A DNA stretch of 38,058 nt from Chloroflexota bacterium (lineage in GTDB: Bacteria > Chloroflexota > Anaerolineae > Anaerolineales > Anaerolineaceae). The position numbers and the translations under genes were made by a program. Where the stretch lies: positions 1 through 38,058 of the forward strand of contig JAKOSR010000057.1 in the NCBI GenBank assembly GCA_029777225.1, in the 5' to 3' direction. The stretch's first letter is position 1, and each line of letters opens with the position of its first letter. Below, in pieces: positions 1 through 8,045 of the stretch. The notes under the pieces were generated by a model. It had not been told where the DNA came from, made no database searches, and saw only the letters and a program-made list of their open reading frames with translations.

Positions 1-65
1 GCGCCATACCTAATCAGCGTGTGTTCCGCACTAACCATCCGCATCGATTTGTTCGCGCGGATCAT
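1..65 (-). CDS. Partial CDS of unknown function, 5' end only (MIRANKSMRMVSAEHTLIRYGA...)
   Basis: Open to the window edge on the minus strand from ATG (65-63); upstream CAGGAG and a sigma70-like promoter. Confidence 0.45.
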   Translation of the reverse strand, partial: MIRANKSMRMVSAEHTLIRYG

Positions 66-95
66 ATCTTAAGCTAACTCCTGCATAGTGACTCT

Positions 96-124
96 ATTAT
101 ACCCGATGTGGACGGAAGTTCCAA
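96..124 (-). promoter_or_regulatory. Sigma70-like promoter for the leftmost minus-strand CDS
   Basis: Minus strand TTGGAA - 17 nt - TATAAT (perfect -10). Confidence 0.5.
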
Positions 125-125
125 C

Positions 126-163
126 AAAAACGCCGGATTCGATGGAAAATCCGGCGTTTTTTT
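126..163. terminator. Intrinsic terminator, potentially bidirectional
   Basis: AAAAACGCCGGATT / AATCCGGCGTTTTTTT inverted repeat, 8-nt loop, A and T tracts on both sides. Confidence 0.85.
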
Positions 164-179
164 ATCGCGCGGGTTGACA

Positions 180-1094
180 TTATCCGATTGGTTCCACTGG
201 CCAGGCTTCGATGTATCCGCGGTATCCGCGTGGCTCGAGTTGAAAGCGTGGCGCGGCTTCGGGTGCCCATTGGTAACCGTAGAGGGTTGGGTCGAAGCGC
301 TTGATTTGCTCCCAAACCTGCCCGATAGCCTCTTCATAGACATCGTCGTTATAGGGTTCGCCCTGGAATACCATCATGTTGCAGGAGGGCAGGTCCATCA
401 GGTCGTAACCCTCGGGGACGGGTTGGCTGTAATCGAGGGGCAGTTCAACGCCCTGCACGTACTTCGACGTCCCGGGCAGGATGAGATGCTCCGGGAGCCA
501 CAGCCCAACGGGTTCGTAAAGCGCCTCCCTGACGCCGCAGAGCACATCCCAGACATCACACCCGACCTCTTCACAGAAGGCGTAATAATCCTGGGCGTTT
601 ATGCCACGTTTGAGCAATAATTTTCGAGATGGCCGTTCGACCACCTGGACAAAAATCGCCTTGGTTTTATTTGAGTTGTCCATGTTTGTTGTTCCTTTCC
701 TGGGAAAATCCTGGTTTATCAGCACCCTGATTGGCAAAAAGCGACGCAAAGTGGCGTTCTGTTCGCGGTATGCCCGTGGGGCCAGCCCAAACTGGCGGGT
801 GAAGGCCCGGGTGAAGCCCGCGTGGGAAGAAAACACGAAATCAAAGGCTACGCTTGTGATGGTATCGCCTGACTCGCGCAGTCGCGCTGCCGCGCCGGAT
901 AAACGCGCCGCGCGCAGGTAGTCGAATGGGGTCTGGCCGGTGACCTCCTTGAACAGCCTGGCCGCGTGAAACGGCGAGTAACCTGCCGCATTCGCCAAAT
1001 CCCGCAGGGTGACCGGTTTGCGCAGGTGAGCGTCAATGAAAGCGCGCATGCGTTGGGTTGCGTCCTGTTCTGCCTTCCTGGTTGCCTGTGACAT
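180..1094 (-). CDS. AraC-family HTH regulator with C-terminal GyrI-like effector-binding domain
   Basis: N-terminal MRAFIDAHLRKPVTLRDLANAAGYSPFHAARLFKEVTGQTPFDYLRAARL; GyrI-like C-terminus. Confidence 0.85.
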   Translation of the reverse strand: MSQATRKAEQDATQRMRAFIDAHLRKPVTLRDLANAAGYSPFHAARLFKEVTGQTPFDYLRAARLSGAAARLRESGDTITSVAFDFVFSSHAGFTRAFTRQFGLAPRAYREQNATLRRFLPIRVLINQDFPRKGTTNMDNSNKTKAIFVQVVERPSRKLLLKRGINAQDYYAFCEEVGCDVWDVLCGVREALYEPVGLWLPEHLILPGTSKYVQGVELPLDYSQPVPEGYDLMDLPSCNMMVFQGEPYNDDVYEEAIGQVWEQIKRFDPTLYGYQWAPEAAPRFQLEPRGYRGYIEAWPVEPIG

Positions 1095-1172
1095 ATCAAC
1101 GATTCTACAAGACTGTTCGATTTGAGCTTGACCGCGATTGCGGAAATCAGGAAGTAAATCGCTACCTTCAGC

Positions 1173-1658
1173 TTACCCAATGGGTGTTGTGGAGTTCTCG
1201 CGCAGGTTGGGCAACTTTTTCTCGTACACGAGCGCGTCCTCACCGCCATTGTAATAGCGCTTGATTTCGCCAATTGGGTTATAGCCGGCTTTTTCGTAGA
1301 GCCGGATGGCATCCTGGTTGGATTTACGTACGGACAGCCGAATGGTTGGCATCCCCATGGCTTGTTCACCAGCGGCAAGTAAACGGCGACCAAGGCCTTT
1401 ATGCCGCCAGCGTGGGGCAACGCCTATGGTTCCAATCCAGCCGACCTGTTTCGCGCGTTGAACCTCGCCCGAGAGGAAGGCGACCATCTCCTCTCCGTCG
1501 TCGACCTTGAGCCGTACCGTACCGGGGGAGACGAGCACGCCTAATAGTTCGATGAGGGGCCAGATGTCTTCCCTGGAAAAGCATTGTCTTTCAAGCCTGC
1601 GCAGGTGGGCCAAATCCCGCAGGCTCGCTTTTACAACGGGCAATTCCTGTTTTGGCAT
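1173..1658 (-). CDS. GNAT-family N-acetyltransferase (RimI-like)
   Basis: IGTIGVAPRWRHKGLGRRLLAAGEQ ... LSVRKSNQDAIRLYEKAGYNPIGEIKRYY acetyl-CoA binding pattern. Confidence 0.85.
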   Translation of the reverse strand: MPKQELPVVKASLRDLAHLRRLERQCFSREDIWPLIELLGVLVSPGTVRLKVDDGEEMVAFLSGEVQRAKQVGWIGTIGVAPRWRHKGLGRRLLAAGEQAMGMPTIRLSVRKSNQDAIRLYEKAGYNPIGEIKRYYNGGEDALVYEKKLPNLRENSTTPIG

Positions 1659-1661
1659 GGT

Positions 1662-3602
1662 TTACTCCTCCGGACCGGCTTCCTGCAGCGCCCAGGCGAG
1701 GTCCTCCCACCTGGACATCAAGGCTTCCAGCCTGGCGGCCAGGGCATGGTATTCCTCCGTCAGGCGGTTGAGGGTCTGCAGGTTGGCAGGGGGATTGGCC
1801 AGTTTGCTTTCGCACAGCGCTTTGTCGCGCTCGGTGGTGTGGATTTCTTCTTCCACCAGGTCCACTTTTTTTTGCAATTGCTGGCGCTGGTTGCGGCTGA
1901 GCTTGCGGCGTTCTGGTGCCGCGGTTGATGGTTCCTCCGCTGGTGCCGGGTTCGGAGCCGCTTGCTCCTCAGGCATGGGAGTGGGCACAACGCCATTCTT
2001 GAATTGCTTGTACTCGGAGTAGCTGCCCTTGAAGACGCGCAGCTCAGCCAAGGCTGTGTCCAGGTCCCAAACCTGGGTGGCAAGGGCGTCAATCAGGTAC
2101 CGGTCATGCGAGACCAACAGCACAGTGCCCGGGTATTCCGCCAGCACCTTTTGGAGCACTTCCTGGGTGGGGAGGTCCAGGTGGTTGGTGGGTTCATCCA
2201 GGAGCAGGAGGTTGGCATCCGAGAGGGAAAGCTTGGCCAGGGCAAGCCGGCCACGCTCCCCGCCTGAGAGCGTGGAAACCTGGGAAAAGACCTCTTCCCC
2301 GGTGAAGCCATACCTGGCCAGGTAATTGCGGACTTCGGCCGGCAACATGCTGGGGGCGCTCGCGTTGATTTCCTCCATCAGGGTGTTGGTGGCCACGAGC
2401 CCTTCGTGCGCCTGGGCGAAGTAACCCACTTTCAGACTGGCACCCAGTTCCGTGCGGCCCTCGTAAGAGGGAATTTGCCCGAGGATGGTCTTGAGGAAAG
2501 TCGTTGTCCCAGCGCCATTTGGGCCAATAATTGCGACACATTCACCCCGCTCAAGCACCAGGTCCGGCGAGCTAAAGAGCGGCCGGCCCTCATCCGCGTA
2601 ACCGACCTGCAGGCCATAGGTGCGCAACACGAGGTTACCAGAACGGCTAACCATGCCCAGGCGCAGGTGAACCGGGCGTACGTTTGCCTTGGGCGCGGTC
2701 AGGCGGGAATCGGCCAGCAGGCGTTCAAGCCGGCGCTGCCTGCCGCGCGCCTGGTTGTTGTTCTGGGTTCCCAAAAAGCGGCGGATATAATCTTCCTGCT
2801 TTTCGATGTATTCGGTTTGGGCTTCAAACTCGGCCAGCCGGCGGGCATAGCGGGCTTCGCGTTGCTGCAGGTAGGCCGAATAGTTGCCGCGGTAAACCTC
2901 GAGGGCAGGTGTCATTTCCCAAACCCACCGGGCTGCCTGGTCCAGGAAGTAGCGGTCATGCGAGACGATGACCACCGCACCGGTCCAGTCGCGCAGGTAG
3001 GCTTCCAGCCATTCCACCGCGTTGATATCGAGGTGGTTGCTGGGCTCATCCAGGAGCAGAAGGTCAGGGTCCTCCAACAACAGGCGTGCCAGGCGCGCGC
3101 GGGTGCGCTGGCCACCGGAAAGCTGGCTGAGCGGGCGGGTGTAGTCGGTTTCGCTGAAACCAAGGCCTGTCAGCGTCTGTTGAATCCGATTCGTGTAGGT
3201 ATAACCGCCCAGGAGTTCGAATTCGGACTGGAGACGGCCGTAGCGTTCAAGCACTGCCGGGTCGCAGGCAGGGTCCTGCATGTCCAGTTCCAGTTGGCGT
3301 AACTCCTCTGCCTTGTGAATAAGCATGTCGAAGGCCGAAAGGCAGGAATCCCAAAGCGTACCCACAGTTTCCTGGATGGCTTCCTGCGGAAGGTAGCCCA
3401 TTCGAAGCCCTTTTGCGCGGTGAACAGAGCCGGAAGTCGGCTCCTCTTCACCCGCCAGGATGCGCAGGAGGGTCGTTTTCCCCACCCCGTTTGGACCAAC
3501 AATGGCAATGCGGGCATGCCGGGGACCCGAAAGAGTGATGCCCTCAAAGATGTCCACCGGGCCGAAGGATTTCGCGAGGTTCTGCGTGGTTAATAGCGAC
3601 AT
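1662..3602 (-). CDS. ABC-F family ATP-binding protein, two NBDs
   Basis: NBD1 GPNGVGKTT/LSGGQRTR/LLLLDEPSNHLD; NBD2 GPNGAGTTT/LSGGERGR/LLLLDEPTNHLD; charged linker and C-terminal coiled coil. Confidence 0.92.
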   Translation of the reverse strand: MSLLTTQNLAKSFGPVDIFEGITLSGPRHARIAIVGPNGVGKTTLLRILAGEEEPTSGSVHRAKGLRMGYLPQEAIQETVGTLWDSCLSAFDMLIHKAEELRQLELDMQDPACDPAVLERYGRLQSEFELLGGYTYTNRIQQTLTGLGFSETDYTRPLSQLSGGQRTRARLARLLLEDPDLLLLDEPSNHLDINAVEWLEAYLRDWTGAVVIVSHDRYFLDQAARWVWEMTPALEVYRGNYSAYLQQREARYARRLAEFEAQTEYIEKQEDYIRRFLGTQNNNQARGRQRRLERLLADSRLTAPKANVRPVHLRLGMVSRSGNLVLRTYGLQVGYADEGRPLFSSPDLVLERGECVAIIGPNGAGTTTFLKTILGQIPSYEGRTELGASLKVGYFAQAHEGLVATNTLMEEINASAPSMLPAEVRNYLARYGFTGEEVFSQVSTLSGGERGRLALAKLSLSDANLLLLDEPTNHLDLPTQEVLQKVLAEYPGTVLLVSHDRYLIDALATQVWDLDTALAELRVFKGSYSEYKQFKNGVVPTPMPEEQAAPNPAPAEEPSTAAPERRKLSRNQRQQLQKKVDLVEEEIHTTERDKALCESKLANPPANLQTLNRLTEEYHALAARLEALMSRWEDLAWALQEAGPEE

Positions 3603-3783
3603 AGCAGGAAAAGTATACCAGCAGAGCGGGTAAAATCCACCAGCCTAAGCCCGCCCGCCCGCCAAGCTTGGCGGTGCTGACCCAGGGCCAAACCTGTTTG
3701 TGCAGGTTGACCCACAGAGGGGGAGGTTCTCCCGTTGGGGACATGAAGGGATAACAGATACGCGTAAAGTTATCCAGCATTGT

Positions 3784-3812
3784 TTGGGAGAAAAACGTAC
3801 TGATGATACAAT
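3784..3812 (+). promoter_or_regulatory. Sigma70-like promoter, apparently leaderless with respect to the CDS at 3820
   Basis: TTGGGA - 17 nt - TACAAT, with the ATG 7 nt downstream of the -10. Confidence 0.5.
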
Positions 3813-3819
3813 CGAGGGC

Positions 3820-4908
3820 ATGAAGATTAAACGTTGGCATGTCTGGCTGGGGGTCCTTATCAGCGTTGTTTTTCTCTGGCTGGCCTTTCGAAAAGTTGAT
3901 TTTTCACTCGTCTGGCAATACCTGGGGCAGGCAAACTGGGCCTGGGTGCTGCTTGGGCTGGTGTTTTATTTCTTCGGCGTTGCGCTGCGGGCTTTTCGCT
4001 GGCAGGTGCTGCTGAACCCACTCAAACGGCTGCCCTGGCAAAGGCTCTTGCCAGTAGTCGCGATTGGTTACATGGGTAATAACGTGTATCCAGCCCGGGC
4101 GGGCGAACTGCTGCGCTCAGTGCTGCTGAAATCCAAGGACCAGGTTGATATTTCCGGCAGCCTGGCGACCATCGTGGTGGAAAGGCTGTTTGACGCGATT
4201 GTCATCCTGGGGCTGGTGTTACTTAACCTCAACCAGTTGACCTCCATGCCTGGAGCGGCAGATTGGGTTGGCAGCATCCAAAAAGGAGCTGTCATTGGGG
4301 GCATCGTTTTCCTGCTTTTGCTGTTGGTATTCCTGGGCATGGTTTTCTTCCATGGCACAACGCAAAAGGCGACCACCTGGCTGGTGGGGCACCTGGTGCC
4401 GGAAAAATTCCAGGCCACCCTCAATGAAATTGTGGCGCGGTTCATTAACGGTTTGTCCAGCTTACGGTCTCCGCTGGAGACGCTGAAAGTGTTGCTATTT
4501 TCAATTGCCATCTGGACCTGCGAAACGGGCCTGTATTGGGGTGTGATGCGCGCGATGGGCCTGGACCTAAGCTTTTTGAGCCTGATGTTGCTCAACGGCG
4601 TGATTAACCTGGTGCTGCTAGTGCCGGCCGCGCCGGGTGGATTGGGAACCTTTGACGCGGCGTGCAAAGCCATGCTGGTGCTCTTTGGGGTGGCGGCGGA
4701 ACAAGCGTTGGGGTACACCCTCATCCTGCGGGTGGCGCTGTGGGTGCCAATCACCGTTTTGGGCGCGATTTACTTCGTAAAGGAAGGCTTCAGCCTGAAA
4801 ACCGACGTGGGCAGCCTGAAAGAACAGTACACACCAGTCGGGGTGCCGCCAACAGGGATACCTGAAAAGAATGAAATAAACAGCAAGGACCACGAGAATC
4901 ATGAATGA
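3820..4908 (+). CDS. Lysylphosphatidylglycerol synthase-like / UPF0104 integral membrane protein
   Basis: Multi-TM; ALRAFRWQVLL ... GYMGNNVYPARAGELLRSVLL ... VVERLFDAI ... VPAAPGGLGTFDAA signature. Start chosen at MKIKRW. Confidence 0.8.
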   Translation: MKIKRWHVWLGVLISVVFLWLAFRKVDFSLVWQYLGQANWAWVLLGLVFYFFGVALRAFRWQVLLNPLKRLPWQRLLPVVAIGYMGNNVYPARAGELLRSVLLKSKDQVDISGSLATIVVERLFDAIVILGLVLLNLNQLTSMPGAADWVGSIQKGAVIGGIVFLLLLLVFLGMVFFHGTTQKATTWLVGHLVPEKFQATLNEIVARFINGLSSLRSPLETLKVLLFSIAIWTCETGLYWGVMRAMGLDLSFLSLMLLNGVINLVLLVPAAPGGLGTFDAACKAMLVLFGVAAEQALGYTLILRVALWVPITVLGAIYFVKEGFSLKTDVGSLKEQYTPVGVPPTGIPEKNEINSKDHENHE

Positions 4909-6256
4909 AACCCAGCAACCCCGAAAAATCGCCATCATTGGCGCCGGCATTGGCGGCCTGAGTGCGGCTTATGACTTGGCGCGGGCGGGCCACACGGTGA
5001 CCATTTTTGAGGCGGGGGCCACCCCGGGCGGTTTGGCGGCAGGCTTCAAGGAACCCTACTGGGACTGGTCGGTGGAGAGGTTTTATCATCACTGGTTCGC
5101 GTCAGATAAGTACATGCTGGGGCTGATTGAGGAATTGGGCTGGTCGGACCAGGTCAGTTTCCCCAAACCTGTCAGCGTGATGTATTTTAAAAGCAAGTTT
5201 TACCCCTTTGATTCCATCCTGGCCGCCCTGCTTTACCCGGGTTTGGGTTGGGGGATTAACAAGATTCGCTTCGGACTGGTGGGGCTGTACCTGCGTCTGA
5301 CGAACCGCTGGAAACCGCTTGAAAAGACCACAACTGACGCCTGGATGCGCAAGTGGGCTGGCAATCAGGTGTATGAAAGCATGTGGCAGCCCATGATGGT
5401 GGGCAAGTTTGGCGAGAAATGGGCGGACAAGGTGAATATGGCCTGGATGTGGGCGCGGTTGCACTCACGCACCACGCGGCTTGGTACCTTCCAGGGTGGT
5501 TTCCAGGCCTTCGCGGATAAGTTTGCCGGGCATTTACAGGAAGCGGGCGTGGATATCCGCTACAACCACCGCGTGGCCGGGATTGACCTGACGGAAGAGG
5601 GCAGCTTGCGTGTGAGCCTGCAGAATGGGGAGACGTTCACGTTTGACCAGGTGCTGGTCACGCTGGCTCCGGGCATGATGGCTCGCATGGTACCGCAGCT
5701 GCCGCCTGAATACCTCGGTGGGCTATTGAACCTGAAGAGCATGGGCGCCGTGGTGATGACCCTGGCCATCAAGCATCCACTCTCACCGGACGGCTATTAC
5801 TGGTACAACATTCCCAAACAGGCGGGATATCCGTTCCTCTCACTGGTGGAACACACCAATTTCCTCAAGCCGGAGTATTTTGGTGGTGATCACATCCTCT
5901 ATATTGGCGACTACCTGGAAGTGGATCATCCCAACTTCCAGAAGAGCGACGAGGAGCTGCTGGCTGAATTTCTGCCTCATCTGACCAAAATCAACCCCGC
6001 TTTTCGTCCGGATTGGGTCAAGAAAGTCTGGGTCTCCAAGACCCCCTACGCCCAACCCATCCCGCTGGTTAACCACAGCCAGAACATCCCTGAGATTCGC
6101 ACACCCATCCCCGGACTTTACTTTGCCTGCATGAGCCAGGTCTATCCATGGGACCGCGGCACCAACTTTGCGGTGGAAATTGGACGCCGGGCCGGGAAGA
6201 TGATGATGGCTGACGCGATTGGTCCGAATGGAAGCGCGCCGCGCATTCTTTCCTGA
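4901..6256 (+). CDS. NAD(P)/FAD-dependent oxidoreductase (amine oxidase / protoporphyrinogen oxidase-like)
   Basis: Rossmann GAGIGGLSAAYDLARAGHTVTIFEAGATPGGLA; overlaps the preceding CDS by 8 nt. Confidence 0.85.
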   Translation: MNETQQPRKIAIIGAGIGGLSAAYDLARAGHTVTIFEAGATPGGLAAGFKEPYWDWSVERFYHHWFASDKYMLGLIEELGWSDQVSFPKPVSVMYFKSKFYPFDSILAALLYPGLGWGINKIRFGLVGLYLRLTNRWKPLEKTTTDAWMRKWAGNQVYESMWQPMMVGKFGEKWADKVNMAWMWARLHSRTTRLGTFQGGFQAFADKFAGHLQEAGVDIRYNHRVAGIDLTEEGSLRVSLQNGETFTFDQVLVTLAPGMMARMVPQLPPEYLGGLLNLKSMGAVVMTLAIKHPLSPDGYYWYNIPKQAGYPFLSLVEHTNFLKPEYFGGDHILYIGDYLEVDHPNFQKSDEELLAEFLPHLTKINPAFRPDWVKKVWVSKTPYAQPIPLVNHSQNIPEIRTPIPGLYFACMSQVYPWDRGTNFAVEIGRRAGKMMMADAIGPNGSAPRILS

Positions 6257-6695
6257 TTCAAGAATTAGATTCACTATCTGATTCCAACCGGGTTCATTTT
6301 TGCCAAATAAGCTGTCATGACAAGACCCCACAGGTTGGAACAAATTATCGAATTATCACCTACTACCCCATATATAGGGGTTTTCTTTACCACCCTTCCC
6401 GGCCAAATGGGGGTGGCGGCAAACGCGAAATTGACGGGTTAATTTGTTAGCCAGACCCGATAAGTTTTAAGGTTTGGGGATTCTTAAAGAATCGCCAATC
6501 TTTAAGCCAGAAACACGCCTGCAAGGCGGAAATTCTTATTTCCAGGTGTTAGAATCTTTTTACCGATTTTGGAAGACAGCGGCACAGTTATTTCATAAGT
6601 GAATCGCATCGGGAAGAACGTGATTCGCTTAGTTCAATATTTCTTAGCGCCGGGGAGGCGCGTCCTGCGCGGAGAGCAGGATACCAGGAGCAGCT

Positions 6696-8045
6696 ATGAA
6701 CGCAAAACAGGCATGGCAGGCAATGAACGGTCAACTTCAGATGGAAATCTCGAAGGCGACCTTTGATACCTGGGTCAAGCAGACCCAACTCATTGGCTAC
6801 GATGAGGACCAGGGTATCTTTAAGATTGGTGCTGCCAACGCTTATGCTTGTGACTGGCTGGATAGCCGCCTGAAGGTCACGATGATTAACAAACTCAGCG
6901 GCATGATGGCCCGGCCTGTGAACATCGTGTTTAGCGTATGGTCCCATCTAGCCACGGAGGAAGTGGACCAACAGCCCGAAAGCGCTCCCACGCATCGGGA
7001 AGCCGAGCTCCCAACCCTTGATTCCCACCTGAACAGCAAGTACCGTTTTGAAAATTTCATCGTTGGTTCCAACAACCGCCTGGCGCACGCGGCCAGCCTG
7101 GCCGTCGCGGAAAACCCCGCGCGGGCTTACAATCCCCTGTTCCTTTATGGCGGGGTTGGGTTGGGTAAGACGCACATCCTGCACGCAATTGGCAACACCG
7201 TGCTGCAACAAGGCAAAACGGTCCTCTATGTTTCTTCCGAGGAGTTCACCAACGACCTCGTCAACGCCATCCGCACCAAGACCACGACTGCCTTCCGCGA
7301 AAAATACCGCCAGGTGGACGTTTTGCTGATTGATGACATTCAATTCATCGCGGGCAAGGAATCCACCCAGGAAGAATTCTTCCACACCTTCAATACCTTG
7401 CACGGCCAGGATAAACAAATTGTGATGACCTCTGACCGTGCGCCCAAGGCTATGAGCACCCTGGAAGAACGCCTGCGTTCCCGTTTCGAGTGGGGACTGA
7501 CCGTGGACATCCAGCCCCCGGACTACGAAACCCGGGTTGCCATCCTCACCAGCAAAGCCGAAAAAGCCAACCGGAACGTCCCCATGGACGTGGTGGAATT
7601 GATCGCGAAATCCATCCAATCGAACATCCGCGAGCTGGAAGGCGCATGGAACCGTGTTTTAGCTTTTTCGGACCTGAGCGGCAAGCAACTTGACCTGCCA
7701 CTTGCCCAAAACGCGCTGGCTGACTTCCTACCCCAGCGATCACAGCTAACCGCGGATAATATCCTCGATACCGTGGCTGACTTCTTTGGCATCAGCACAG
7801 AGAGCATCACGGGGCGAGACAGATCCAAGGAAGTAGCCCTGCCCAGGCAGGTGGCTATGTACCTGATGCGCGAGGAAAGCGGCATTTCCCTGCCCAGGAT
7901 AGGCATGGAATTGGGCGGCCGCGATCACACCACGGTGATGTACGCCTGTGAAAAGGTTGCAGACATGATTGAGACCGACGACCGCATGCGCCGGCAGGTC
8001 CTGCAGCTGCGTGAGAAGCTCAACAGCCAGTATCAACTGGCCTGA
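6696..8045 (+). CDS. dnaA: Chromosomal replication initiator protein DnaA
   Basis: LFLYGGVGLGKTHILHAIGN, DVLLIDDIQFIAGKESTQEEFFHTFN, C-terminal GGRDHTTVMYACEKV; AGGAG SD. Confidence 0.98.
   Translation: MNAKQAWQAMNGQLQMEISKATFDTWVKQTQLIGYDEDQGIFKIGAANAYACDWLDSRLKVTMINKLSGMMARPVNIVFSVWSHLATEEVDQQPESAPTHREAELPTLDSHLNSKYRFENFIVGSNNRLAHAASLAVAENPARAYNPLFLYGGVGLGKTHILHAIGNTVLQQGKTVLYVSSEEFTNDLVNAIRTKTTTAFREKYRQVDVLLIDDIQFIAGKESTQEEFFHTFNTLHGQDKQIVMTSDRAPKAMSTLEERLRSRFEWGLTVDIQPPDYETRVAILTSKAEKANRNVPMDVVELIAKSIQSNIRELEGAWNRVLAFSDLSGKQLDLPLAQNALADFLPQRSQLTADNILDTVADFFGISTESITGRDRSKEVALPRQVAMYLMREESGISLPRIGMELGGRDHTTVMYACEKVADMIETDDRMRRQVLQLREKLNSQYQLA

Noticed and set aside
2406-3302. 298-aa plus-strand ORF
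   Set aside because: Antisense to the conserved ABC-F gene; no domain signature. Typical long shadow ORF in GC-rich coding DNA.
3765-3775. TTATCCAGC DnaA-box-like site
   Set aside because: Single degenerate site far from dnaA; not enough to call an origin.
4068-4754. 228-aa minus-strand ORF
   Set aside because: Antisense to the UPF0104 membrane protein; low-information composition.
6948-7619. 223-aa minus-strand ORF
   Set aside because: Antisense to dnaA, which is unambiguous.
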